This document shows, piece by piece, positions 33,494 through 40,875 of a stretch of DNA of 64,000 nt. The stretch is from the NCBI GenBank assembly GCA_000721275.1, contig JOFO01000009.1, forward strand, positions 62,001-126,000, read 5' to 3'. How positions within the stretch are numbered: position 1 is the first letter of the stretch; the number at the start of each line of letters is the position of its first letter. The translations under genes and the position numbers were made by a program. Origin of the DNA: Microtetraspora glauca. GTDB taxonomy: Bacteria; Actinomycetota; Actinomycetes; Streptomycetales; Streptomycetaceae. The notes beneath the pieces were generated by a model, which was not told where the DNA came from, made no database searches, and saw nothing but the letters and a program-made list of their open reading frames with translations.

Positions 33494-33994
33494 ATGGAAG
33501 CAGCGCACCCGCCCGTCTCCGGCGCCACCCTCTCCGTCGACTCCCCCGAGCGCATGCAGGAGCTCGGCCGCCGGCTCGCGAAGATCCTCCGTCCCGGCGA
33601 CCTCGTCATGCTCACCGGCGAGCTGGGCGCCGGCAAGACCACGCTGACCCGCGGCCTCGGCGAGGGCCTGGGCGTGCGCGGCGCGGTCACCTCGCCGACG
33701 TTCGTGATCGCCCGCGTCCACCCGTCGCTGACCGGCGGCCCGGCCCTGGTGCACGTGGACGCCTACCGGCTCGGCGGCGGGCTCGACGAGATGGAGGACC
33801 TGGACCTCGACGTGTCGCTGCCCGACTCCGTGATCGTCGTGGAGTGGGGCGACGGCAAGGTGGAGGAGCTGACCGACGACCGGCTGCACGTGCTGATCCA
33901 CCGGGTCACCGGCGACACCGACGACGACCGGCGCACGGTGGTGCTGCGGGGGATCGGGGAGCGCTGGGCCGGGGAGGACCTGGCGCTGCTCTGA
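33494..33994 (+). CDS. tsaE: tRNA t6A biosynthesis ATPase TsaE
   Basis: 166 aa from the ATG at 33494. The P-loop GELGAGKTT is near residues 42-50, then TSPTFVIARVH and VHVDAYRLGG. With TsaB and TsaD, encoded 1-3 kb downstream, it makes t6A at position 37 of ANN-decoding tRNAs; TsaC is not in this window. TAGGTT lies 7 nt before the ATG, favouring this start over TTG 33485. Confidence 0.95.
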   Translation: MEAAHPPVSGATLSVDSPERMQELGRRLAKILRPGDLVMLTGELGAGKTTLTRGLGEGLGVRGAVTSPTFVIARVHPSLTGGPALVHVDAYRLGGGLDEMEDLDLDVSLPDSVIVVEWGDGKVEELTDDRLHVLIHRVTGDTDDDRRTVVLRGIGERWAGEDLALL

Positions 33995-34102
33995 GCCGTG
34001 CGCCCGGGAGGCACGTCCGTAGGTTCCGACAGATTCCGACAGCATGTCGGGAAAATGTTGCGCCGCAGCTCCGCGCCGTGGTCACATGGAGGCAGGAGCT
34101 GG

Positions 34103-34121
34103 TTAGGTGTACCTAACCTAC
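34103..34121 (+). promoter_or_regulatory. Iron-box-like palindrome (DmdR/IdeR type)
   Basis: GGTTAGGT-GT-ACCTAACC is a perfect dyad (34101-34118). Against the iron-box consensus TTAGGTTAGNCTAACCTAA, bases 34103-34121 match at 15 of the 18 defined positions or nearly so, with both outer half-sites intact. It ends directly at the SD (GGGAGG, 34122-34127) of the next gene, so a bound DtxR-family repressor would block its transcription. Confidence 0.65.
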
Positions 34122-34132
34122 GGGAGGCATGC

Positions 34133-34309
34133 ATGGCGACGCAGAGGCCGGAGCGCGACGAGCGCGGCGCCGAGGAGCGCGTCTCGATGAGCGAGCTGCT
34201 GGCCTCCTGCGCCGCGGCCAACGCCGTCTCGACCCCGCCCAGGACCACCCCCGCCGAGGACTCCGAGGACTCCGAGGCCGCCGAGGAACGCCGGGACCGG
34301 GCGGCCTGA
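34133..34309 (+). CDS. Small hydrophilic protein behind an iron-box-like operator
   Basis: 58 aa, not recognised. It starts MATQRPERDERGAEERVSMS, then a short helix with one Cys (ELLASCAAANAV), then a Pro/Ser/Glu/Asp tail (TTPAEDSEDSEAAEERRDRA). It has no signal peptide or membrane segment. The GGGAGG SD 5 nt before the ATG and good codon use support a real gene. Its position behind an iron-box-like palindrome suggests expression in iron limitation. It could be a small regulator or metal-handling peptide; that is inference. Confidence 0.7.
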   Translation: MATQRPERDERGAEERVSMSELLASCAAANAVSTPPRTTPAEDSEDSEAAEERRDRAA

Positions 34310-34341
34310 CCGCGCGACGGGCGCGGCGGCCGGCGGGTCCG

Positions 34342-34908
34342 TCAGGGGACGACCACGACCTTCGCGCCGATCGACGCGAAGGTCCACATCGCGTCGCCGT
34401 CCGCCCGCTTCATCCGGATGCCGCCGGTCCGCTTCGTCGGGTCCGCCGCCGGCATCGAGCCGTCCACCGCCGCGCTGAAGCCGACCGTCACCCCGTCCAC
34501 GCTCGCGAAGCGCACCACGTGCTCGATCTGCACCCCGTCGGAGCCGGTCACCGAACCCGACCGGGACGTCACCGCGTACGCCCCCGGCGCCGGGGAGACC
34601 GAGCTCGGCGCCACCACGAAGGTGCGCACCGCCTTGTTCTTCCCGTCGACCAGCCACACCCGGCGGTCCCGCAGCGCGTACACCACCCGCTCGCCCGTGC
34701 CGGAGGCCGCCGGCACCGCCAGCGGGTCCGCGGCCGGCTTCGTCGCGCCGGCCGACGCCGACGCCGACGGCGCCACCGTGCCCGGCGTCCGCGGCTGCTC
34801 CGCGAGGTCCGCCGGCACGCTCGCCGACGCCTGGTAGGCGAGGAAGGCGACCACGGCGACGGCCGCCGCGGTGAGCCCGGCCACGAATCCCGAGCTGCTC
34901 CTTGCCAC
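34342..34908 (-). CDS. YkuD-like membrane-anchored protein lacking the catalytic motif
   Basis: 188 aa from the GTG at 34908 (SD GAGGTGGAG). One N-terminal membrane helix (residues about 6-25) is followed by an Ala/Ser/Thr/Pro linker and a beta-rich extracellular domain. The end, KRTGGIRMKRADGDAMWTFA followed by IGAKVVVVP, lines up with the YkuD end S-H/R-G-C-I/V-R/N-M...D-A...G-V, but the Cys is Gly and the upstream His motif is GFSAAVDG without His. It is therefore probably a non-enzymatic L,D-transpeptidase relative, convergent with the 58-aa gene. Confidence 0.75.
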   Translation of the reverse strand: MARSSSGFVAGLTAAAVAVVAFLAYQASASVPADLAEQPRTPGTVAPSASASAGATKPAADPLAVPAASGTGERVVYALRDRRVWLVDGKNKAVRTFVVAPSSVSPAPGAYAVTSRSGSVTGSDGVQIEHVVRFASVDGVTVGFSAAVDGSMPAADPTKRTGGIRMKRADGDAMWTFASIGAKVVVVP

Positions 34909-35017
34909 CGTCTCCACCTCTTCGTACGTACGTGCCGAGCCTGACGAGCTGTCGCGCCCGACGGTAGCAGCCGGGCCCCCGGACGGCCGCGCGCCGCATC
35001 GCCCGCTCGTGGCGCCG

Positions 35018-35023
35018 TAGGCT
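35018..35023 (+). promoter_or_regulatory. -10 box of a leaderless tsaB promoter
   Basis: TAGGCT matches the streptomycete -10 consensus and ends 6 nt before the tsaB GTG; no SD is present. The transcript would begin at or next to the start codon. No clear -35. Confidence 0.6.
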
Positions 35024-35029
35024 GTTCGC

Positions 35030-35689
35030 GTGCTGTTGCTCGCCATGGATACCGCCACCCCCGCCGTCACCGTCGCCCTCCACGACGGCACGGACGTCGT
35101 CGCCGAGTCGACCGGAGTCGACGCCCGCCGCCACGGGGAGCTGCTGCTGCCCGCCGTCGACCGGGTCCTCAAGGAGGCCGGGACCGCTCTCGACGCGGTC
35201 ACCGGGATCGTCGTCGGCGTCGGCCCCGGCCCGTACACCGGCCTCCGGGTCGGCCTCGTCACCGCCACGACCTTCGCGTCCGCCCTCGGCGGGGTGCCCG
35301 TGCACGGCCTGTGCACCCTCGACGGCCTCGCCTACGCCTCCGGCATCGAGGGACCCTTCGCGGTGGCGACCGACGCCCGCCGCAAGGAGGTCTACTGGGC
35401 GCGCTACGCCGACGCCCGCACCCGCGTCACCGACGCCTCCGTCGACCGGCCCGCCGACATCGCCGCCGAGCTCGCCGGCCTTCCCGTCGTCGGCGCGGGC
35501 GCGCTGCTCTACCCGGACGCCTTCCCCGACGCCCGCGGCCCCGAGCACCAGTCCGCCGCCGCGCTCGCCGCCCTCGCGGCCGAGCGGATCGCGGCCGGCG
35601 GCGACGGCTTCCTCGACCCGCTGCCGATGTACCTGCGGCGGCCCGACGCGCAGGTGCCGAAGAACTACAAGGTGGTCACCCCCCAGTGA
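35030..35689 (+). CDS. tsaB: tRNA t6A biosynthesis protein TsaB
   Basis: 219 aa from GTG. ASKHA-fold partner of TsaD; the N-terminal [15 protein letters not shown] and the [14 protein letters not shown] block are typical. It forms the TsaB-TsaD-TsaE complex. The stop overlaps the rimI GTG (GTGA). Confidence 0.95.
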   Translation: MLLLAMDTATPAVTVALHDGTDVVAESTGVDARRHGELLLPAVDRVLKEAGTALDAVTGIVVGVGPGPYTGLRVGLVTATTFASALGGVPVHGLCTLDGLAYASGIEGPFAVATDARRKEVYWARYADARTRVTDASVDRPADIAAELAGLPVVGAGALLYPDAFPDARGPEHQSAAALAALAAERIAAGGDGFLDPLPMYLRRPDAQVPKNYKVVTPQ

Positions 35690-36189
35690 GCGGGGCAGCG
35701 GTGACCGGCGGTGCCGTCCTGCGCGAGATGCGCTGGTGGGACCTGCCGGAGGTGCTCGCCCTGGAGGCCGACCTCTTCCCCGAGGACGCCTGGTCGGAGG
35801 GGATGTTCTGGTCCGAGCTGGCGCACGCGCGCGGCCCCGCCGCCACCCGGCGGTACGTCGTCGCCGAGACCCCGGACGGGAAGCTGGCCGGGTACGCGGG
35901 GCTGGCGGCGGCCGGCGGCCTCGGCGACGTGCAGACCATCGCCGTCGCCCGCGAGCAGTGGGGCACCGGGCTCGGCGCCCGGCTGCTCACCGACCTCCTC
36001 CAGCACGCCACCGCCTTCGAGTGCGACGAGGTCCTGCTCGAAGTGCGGGTGGACAACACCCGGGCTCAGAAGCTGTACGAGCGCTTCGGCTTCGAGCCCA
36101 TCGGCTTCCGGCGCGCCTACTACCAGCCGGGCAATGTCGACGCGCTCGTGATGCGACTGATCGTTCAAGGAACTGGGACCGATATCTGA
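35686..36189 (+). CDS. rimI: Ribosomal protein S18-alanine N-acetyltransferase RimI
   Basis: 167 aa from the GTG at 35686, chosen because of the GTGA overlap with tsaB. The GNAT acetyl-CoA loop is [15 protein letters not shown]; the motif [20 protein letters not shown] is typical of RimI. It acetylates the N-terminus of S18 in the model organism. The tsaB-rimI-tsaD order is a conserved operon. The stop overlaps the tsaD ATG. Confidence 0.94.
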   Translation: MSGAAVTGGAVLREMRWWDLPEVLALEADLFPEDAWSEGMFWSELAHARGPAATRRYVVAETPDGKLAGYAGLAAAGGLGDVQTIAVAREQWGTGLGARLLTDLLQHATAFECDEVLLEVRVDNTRAQKLYERFGFEPIGFRRAYYQPGNVDALVMRLIVQGTGTDI

Positions 36190-37292
36190 TGGCTGCTGAC
36201 GAACCCCTCGTGCTCGGCATCGAGACCTCCTGCGACGAGACCGGCGTCGGCATCGTGCACGGCACCACCCTGCTCGCCGACGCCGTGGCCTCCAGCGTGG
36301 ACACCCACGCCCGCTACGGCGGCGTCGTGCCCGAGATCGCCTCCCGGGCCCACCTGGAGGCCATGGTCCCGACGATCGAGCGGGCCCTGAAGACCGCCGG
36401 CGTCTCCCCGAAGGACCTCGACGGCATCGCCGTCACCGCCGGTCCCGGTCTCGCGGGCGCCCTGCTCGTCGGCGTCTCCGCCGCCAAGGCGTACGCCTAC
36501 GCCCTCGGCAAGCCGCTCTACGGCGTCAACCACCTGGCCTCGCACATCTGCGTCGACCAGCTGGAGCACGGCCGGCTGCCCGAGCCGACGATGGCGCTGC
36601 TGGTCTCCGGCGGGCACTCCTCGCTGCTGCTCTCCACCGACATCACCTCCGACGTGCGGCCGATGGGCGCCACCATCGACGACGCCGCCGGAGAGGCGTT
36701 CGACAAGATCGCCCGCGTCCTCGACCTGGGCTTCCCCGGCGGTCCGGTCATCGACCGGCTCGCCAGGGAGGGCGACCGGGCCGCCATCGCGTTCCCGCGC
36801 GGCCTGAGCGGTGCCAAGGACCCCGCGTACGACTTCTCCTTCTCCGGCCTGAAGACCGCGGTGGCCCGCTGGATCGAGGCGAAGAAGGCGGCCGGCGAGG
36901 AGGTGCCGGTCCGCGACGTGGCCGCGTCCTTCCAGGAGGCCGTCGTCGACGTGCTCACCCGCAAGGCCGTCCGGGCCTGCAAGGACGAGGGCGTCGACCA
37001 CCTGATGATCGGCGGCGGCGTCGCCGCGAACTCGCGGCTGCGGGCGCTCGCCGAGGAGCGCTGCGCGCGCGCGGGCATCCGGCTCCGGGTGCCCCGGCCG
37101 GGCCTGTGCACCGACAACGGCGCCATGGTCGCCGCGCTCGGTTCCGAGATGGTCGCCCGCGGCCGGGCCGCCTCCGACCTGGAGCTGTCGGCGGACTCGT
37201 CCCTGCCGGTGACCGACCCGCACGTCCCCGGGGCGCACGCCCACGACCACGACCACGTGCACGAGATCAGCAAGGAGAACCTGTACTCGTGA
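36189..37292 (+). CDS. tsaD: tRNA N6-adenosine threonylcarbamoyltransferase TsaD
   Basis: 367 aa. It transfers the threonylcarbamoyl group to A37. The metal ligands H115 and H119 (VNHLASHIC) and the ATP-binding [11 protein letters not shown] are intact; ETSCDETG is the N-terminal signature. The C-terminus carries an unusual His/Asp tail ([13 protein letters not shown]) beyond the catalytic domain. The start overlaps rimI (TGATG). Confidence 0.97.
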   Translation: MAADEPLVLGIETSCDETGVGIVHGTTLLADAVASSVDTHARYGGVVPEIASRAHLEAMVPTIERALKTAGVSPKDLDGIAVTAGPGLAGALLVGVSAAKAYAYALGKPLYGVNHLASHICVDQLEHGRLPEPTMALLVSGGHSSLLLSTDITSDVRPMGATIDDAAGEAFDKIARVLDLGFPGGPVIDRLAREGDRAAIAFPRGLSGAKDPAYDFSFSGLKTAVARWIEAKKAAGEEVPVRDVAASFQEAVVDVLTRKAVRACKDEGVDHLMIGGGVAANSRLRALAEERCARAGIRLRVPRPGLCTDNGAMVAALGSEMVARGRAASDLELSADSSLPVTDPHVPGAHAHDHDHVHEISKENLYS

Positions 37293-37543
37293 GGGTCGCG
37301 CTGATGTGGGAGGCCCGGGCCGTCCAGGGCCGCGGCGCCGAGCTCCTGGAGTGGGCCCGGGCCTCGGTCCTGGCCCGCGAGCCGCTGCGCCGGGAGCACC
37401 TCCGGGCCCCGCAGGACCGGGTCCTCGTGCTCACCTGGTGGGAGGCGGACGCCCTCGACGCGGAGCTGCCCGAGCTGCCCGAACCGGACGCCGAGCTGAT
37501 CACCCGTCCGGTGCACCGCTGGCGCTTCGAATCGGTCGAATAG
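37289..37543 (+). CDS. Small conserved-looking protein coupled to tsaD
   Basis: 84 aa, family not recognised. GTG start overlapping the tsaD stop (GTGA). Two beta-strand-like stretches ([12 protein letters not shown] and [12 protein letters not shown]) flank a helix ([16 protein letters not shown]), consistent with a small alpha/beta fold of the ABM/ferredoxin-like kind; that is a guess from pattern only. Translational coupling suggests a function linked to t6A or simply shared expression. Confidence 0.7.
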   Translation: MRVALMWEARAVQGRGAELLEWARASVLAREPLRREHLRAPQDRVLVLTWWEADALDAELPELPEPDAELITRPVHRWRFESVE

Positions 37544-37599
37544 GCGAACCGTCCCGCTTTCGGGGCAACCTTTCGGCGCGAACGGGCATCCCACAGCCC

Positions 37600-38442
37600 G
37601 TGAAGAAGCAGATCGCGGTGTGGGCGGCGCTGACCGCGGTGACCCTCCTCATGACGGGCTGTACGGCCGAGACCCCGCCGCCGGCGGTCGCGCAGACCCC
37701 GGCGGCGCCGGCGACGACCGCCGCCGCTCCGGAACCGGCGCCCGCCCCGGAGGCCGCCCGGGCCGCCGCGTACCGCGCCTGGGGCCTGAAGCCGCTCGCC
37801 GCGCCGCCCGCCCCGCCCGCCGTCAAGCCGGTGCGGCGGACGCCCGGCGGCCCGGTGCCCGTCATCAGCGACGTCCCGACCACCGACAAGGTCGTCTTCC
37901 TCACCATCGACGACGGCGCCGAGAAGGACCCCGAGTTCACCCGCATGATGGACGAGCTCGGCGTCCCCTTCACGATGTTCCTCACCGACTCCGCGATCCG
38001 CGGCGACTACGCGTACTTCGCGCCGCTCGTCGCCCAGGGCCACGGCCTCGCCAACCACACCCTCACCCACCCGAACCTGCGCACCCTCTCCCCGGAGGCC
38101 CAGCGCCGCGAGATCTGCGGGCAGCAGGAGAAGCTGAAGCAGCGGTACGGCACCGCCCCGCGCCTCTTCCGCCCGCCCTACGGCAACTGGAACGAGGCCA
38201 CCCGCGCCGCCGCCGGCGCCTGCGGCATCGACGCGATCGTCCTGTGGCGCGAGTCCATGCAGATCAAGAACATGCAGTACCAGCGCGGCGACCGGAAGCT
38301 GCACCCCGGCGACATCGTCCTCGCCCACTTCCGCGGCCCCGCCGAACTCAAGGGCCGCACGATGACCGAGATGACGGCGACCATGCTCCGCAGGATCCAG
38401 GAACAGGGCTTCACGGTGGCCCGCCTGGAGGACTACGTCTGA
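37600..38442 (+). CDS. Polysaccharide deacetylase lipoprotein (copy 1)
   Basis: 280 aa from GTG. The lipobox LMTGC puts the acylated Cys at 21. An Ala/Pro linker follows, then a NodB domain: TIDDGAEKDPE (motif 1), NHTLTHPN (metal His pair), FRPPYGNWN (motif 3) and HPGDIVLAHF (motif 5). It probably de-N-acetylates a wall polymer outside the cell. A paralogue with the same unusual TIDDGAEKDPE signature lies at 42130. The start choice rests on the signal peptide; no strong SD. Confidence 0.88.
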   Translation: MKKQIAVWAALTAVTLLMTGCTAETPPPAVAQTPAAPATTAAAPEPAPAPEAARAAAYRAWGLKPLAAPPAPPAVKPVRRTPGGPVPVISDVPTTDKVVFLTIDDGAEKDPEFTRMMDELGVPFTMFLTDSAIRGDYAYFAPLVAQGHGLANHTLTHPNLRTLSPEAQRREICGQQEKLKQRYGTAPRLFRPPYGNWNEATRAAAGACGIDAIVLWRESMQIKNMQYQRGDRKLHPGDIVLAHFRGPAELKGRTMTEMTATMLRRIQEQGFTVARLEDYV

Positions 38443-38468
38443 GAACGTCCGAGAAAAATCCGGCGCGG

Positions 38469-38497
38469 TGTCGATGCGGGCCCGGCCCGTTCGACGT
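38469..38497 (+). promoter_or_regulatory. ECF42-type promoter upstream of the DGPF-sigma pair
   Basis: TGTCGA (38469-38474), 17 bp, CGACGT (38492-38497). This fits the ECF42 target signature as I recall it (TGTCGA at -35 and CGA-T/A-C type at -10, from work on S. venezuelae). It lies 49 nt before the DGPF gene, so the sigma factor probably drives its own operon. Confidence 0.6.
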
Positions 38498-38546
38498 ACG
38501 AGTGGAAGGCGGGGAACGGCCCCGCCACCGCACCCCAGGAGTCACC

Positions 38547-38912
38547 ATGCCCCGCTTCCTCTCCCTCGTCCGCATCGAGGAGAACACCATCGACATGGAG
38601 AGCGCCGACCCCGGCTTCGAGGAGCGGATGGGCGCCCTCTTCGAGGAGATCACCAAAGGCGGCGCCATGGTGGACACCGCCGGGCTGAAGCCGACCGCCG
38701 AGGCCACCCGGATCACCTGGTCGGACGGGAAGCTGTCCTTCACCGACGGCCCCTTCACCGAGACCAAGGAGGTCGTCGGCGGCTACGCGATGCTCCAGTG
38801 CAAGGACATGGCCGAGGCCGTCGAGTGGGGCAAGCGGTTCCTCGCCGTCCACCCGCCGCACTGGAAGGTCGGCCTGGAGGTCCGCGAGGTCGAGGAGATG
38901 CCCGAGGGCTGA
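38547..38912 (+). CDS. DGPF/YCII-family protein
   Basis: 121 aa. The eponymous motif is in SFTDGPFTETKEVVGGY near residues 65-81; the fold is ferredoxin-like. GGAGTCACC is the SD. These proteins accompany ECF42 sigma factors and are reported targets or partners of them; a direct enzymatic role is unproven. It is the complete counterpart of the fragment at the left window edge. The sigma gene follows after 24 nt. Confidence 0.9.
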   Translation: MPRFLSLVRIEENTIDMESADPGFEERMGALFEEITKGGAMVDTAGLKPTAEATRITWSDGKLSFTDGPFTETKEVVGGYAMLQCKDMAEAVEWGKRFLAVHPPHWKVGLEVREVEEMPEG

Positions 38913-38936
38913 CCCGCGCCGTGCTGTCATAGGGGC

Positions 38937-40208
38937 GTGACGGTGGAGAGCACGCTGGAGACGGTCTTCCGGATGGAGTCGGCGCGGATCATCGCCACGG
39001 TGACGCGGATCGTCCGGGACGTCGGCATCGCCGAGGAGATCGCCCAGGACGCCCTCGTCGCCGCCCTGGAGCAGTGGCCCGAGGCGGGCGTCCCGGACCG
39101 GCCGGGCGCCTGGCTGACGGCCACCGCCAAGCACCGCGCCGTCGACCTCGTGCGGCGCCGCGAGACGTACGCGCGCAAGCTCGCCGAGGTCGGCCGGACG
39201 CTCCCGGAGGAGGCGTACGACCCCGAGCCCTCCGGCCCCGGCGACATCGACGACGACGTGCTCCGGCTGGTCTTCACCACCTGCCACCCGGTGCTCTCCG
39301 CCGAGGCCCGCGCCGCCCTCACCCTCCGGCTCGTCGGCGGGCTGCGGACGGACGAGATCGCCCGCGCCTTCCTCGTCCCCGAGGCGACCGTCGCGGCCCG
39401 GATCACCCGGGCCAAGCGGGCGCTCGCGAAGGCGGGCGTGGAGTTCGAGGTGCCGTACGGGGCGGACCGGGCCGCCCGGCTCGGCTCCGTCCTGGAGGTC
39501 GTCTACCTGATCTTCAACGAGGGGTACGCGGCCACCGCCGGCGACGACCTGCTGCGCCCCGCGCTCTGCGAGGACGCGCTCCGGTTGGCCCGCGGCCTCG
39601 CCGCCCTGATGCCCGGCGAGAGCGAGGCGCACGGCCTCGCCGCCCTCCTCGAACTCCAGGCGTCCCGCATCCCCGCCCGCACCGGTCCCGGCGGCCGGCC
39701 GGTGCTCCTCGCCGAGCAGGACCGGCGGCGCTGGAACCGGCTGCTCGTCCGGCGCGGCTACGCCGCCCTCGCCCGGGCCTGGGGGTCCCCCCGGACGGAG
39801 TCCGGGGGAGGGCGCGGCTACGGCCCGTACGCCCTCCAGGCCGCGATCGCCGCCTGCCACGCGCGGGCCGCCTCGTACGAGGAGACCGACTGGGCGGTGA
39901 TCGCCGGGCTCTACGGGCGGCTCGTGGAGCTGGTCCCCTCGCCGGTGGTCGAACTCAACCGGGCCGTGGCCGTCTCGATGGCCGAGGGCCCGGCCGCAGC
40001 CCTCCCGCTGGTCGACGCGCTCGCCGCCGAACCGGCCCTGGCCCGCTACCACCTGCTGCCGAGCGTCCGCGGCGACCTGCTCGCCCGGCTGGGGCGGGAC
40101 GCGGAGGCGCGGGCGGAGTTCGCGCGGGCCGCGGAACTGACCCGGAACGAGCGGGAACGGGCGCTGCTGCGGGCCCGGGCCGGGCAGCCGGAGGCCGGTA
40201 CCGCCTAG
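38937..40208 (+). CDS. ECF42-type sigma factor, second copy, carrying an in-frame palindromic insert
   Basis: 423 aa. Region 2 (GIAEEIAQDALVAALEQWPEAG) and region 4 (LRTDEIARAFLVPEATVAARI) are followed by the long TPR-like tail with LIFNEGYAA and LNRAVAVSM. Compared with the copy at 138-1382 there is an extra stretch around AWGSPRTESGGGRGYGPY. It is encoded by a GC-rich palindrome at 39779-39812 that keeps the frame. The start is GTG (MTVESTLETVFRMES); GTG 38943 is an alternative. Confidence 0.9.
   Translation: MTVESTLETVFRMESARIIATVTRIVRDVGIAEEIAQDALVAALEQWPEAGVPDRPGAWLTATAKHRAVDLVRRRETYARKLAEVGRTLPEEAYDPEPSGPGDIDDDVLRLVFTTCHPVLSAEARAALTLRLVGGLRTDEIARAFLVPEATVAARITRAKRALAKAGVEFEVPYGADRAARLGSVLEVVYLIFNEGYAATAGDDLLRPALCEDALRLARGLAALMPGESEAHGLAALLELQASRIPARTGPGGRPVLLAEQDRRRWNRLLVRRGYAALARAWGSPRTESGGGRGYGPYALQAAIAACHARAASYEETDWAVIAGLYGRLVELVPSPVVELNRAVAVSMAEGPAAALPLVDALAAEPALARYHLLPSVRGDLLARLGRDAEARAEFARAAELTRNERERALLRARAGQPEAGTA
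39779..39812 (+). repeat. Palindromic repeat embedded in the sigma factor gene
   Basis: CCCCCGGA (39788-39795) pairs with TCCGGGGG (39801-39808) around a 5-nt loop, flanked by GGGGGT and AGG. The TGGGGGTCCCCC...GGGGGAG layout resembles a repeat common in streptomycete intergenic DNA (recalled, not searched). Here it encodes about ten extra residues absent from the paralogous sigma factor. Confidence 0.6.
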
Positions 40209-40218
40209 GGTGCGGGGC

Positions 40219-40875
40219 ATGTCGTCGCGCATACCGCTGCCCCCGCCGCCCCCGCCCGCCGAACTCCGCAGCTGGCCCGACCGGGACGCGCTGCTCGCCG
40301 ACCGGGCGATGGCCCTGGAGGAGTTGACGCGGCGTCTGCTCGGGGGCGGGCGGTTCGGGCTGTTCGCGGGCGCGGTCCTGGTGCTCCAGGTGGGCTGGGG
40401 CATGACCGGCATGCTGCTCGTCGAGCTGGGCCACGGGTCGGCCTTCGACCCGATCGCGTTCTTCGTCGGGCTGTTCGCCGCCCTCCTGGGCCTCGGCGTG
40501 ATGGTGCCGGGCGTGTGGCTCGTGGTGCGCGGGGTGCGCCGGGACCGGGTGGCGGGCGAGCGGCTGCTGCTGTGGGCGGCCCTGGACCGGCACGGGCCGA
40601 CGGACGCGCGGCTGCGCAGGCCGGTGCTGAGCGCCTGCTGGATGGTGGTCTCCAGCCTGCTGTGCGGGCTCGGGCTGTGGCTGGGCTTCGCCGTGCCCGC
40701 CGCGGCGAGCCCGTCGGAGGGCTACGGCCTCGTCGCGTACGGCATGGGCGTCGCCCTGATCTTCTGGATCAACGGCCTGATCGGGCTCTTCAAGGCCGTC
40801 GGGCACTTCCGGACGGCGCTCAGGCTCGCGCCGGCCGGCCGATCAGCATCGTCGGGGCGCCCGCGACACGTGTGA
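40219..40875 (+). CDS. Four-helix membrane protein of unknown function
   Basis: 218 aa from the ATG at 40219. A Pro-rich start (IPLPPPPPPAEL) and an amphipathic helix are followed by membrane segments at about 45-66, 78-101, 133-155 and 165-190. No motif was recognised. TAGGGT, which contains the stop codon of the sigma gene, lies 7 nt before the ATG, so it may be leaderless; co-transcription with the sigma gene is equally possible. Its 3' end overlaps the convergent methyltransferase gene by 56 nt. Confidence 0.78.
   Translation: MSSRIPLPPPPPPAELRSWPDRDALLADRAMALEELTRRLLGGGRFGLFAGAVLVLQVGWGMTGMLLVELGHGSAFDPIAFFVGLFAALLGLGVMVPGVWLVVRGVRRDRVAGERLLLWAALDRHGPTDARLRRPVLSACWMVVSSLLCGLGLWLGFAVPAAASPSEGYGLVAYGMGVALIFWINGLIGLFKAVGHFRTALRLAPAGRSASSGRPRHV

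Noticed and set aside
30211..33690. Open frame of about 1160 codons on the minus strand
   Set aside because: Antisense shadow of the L,D-transpeptidase, alr and hydrolase genes; no domain recognisable.
34024..34053. TTCCGACAGA direct repeat and partial palindrome upstream of the 58-aa gene as a regulator site
   Set aside because: Imperfect and without a known consensus; the iron-box-like palindrome downstream explains the region better.
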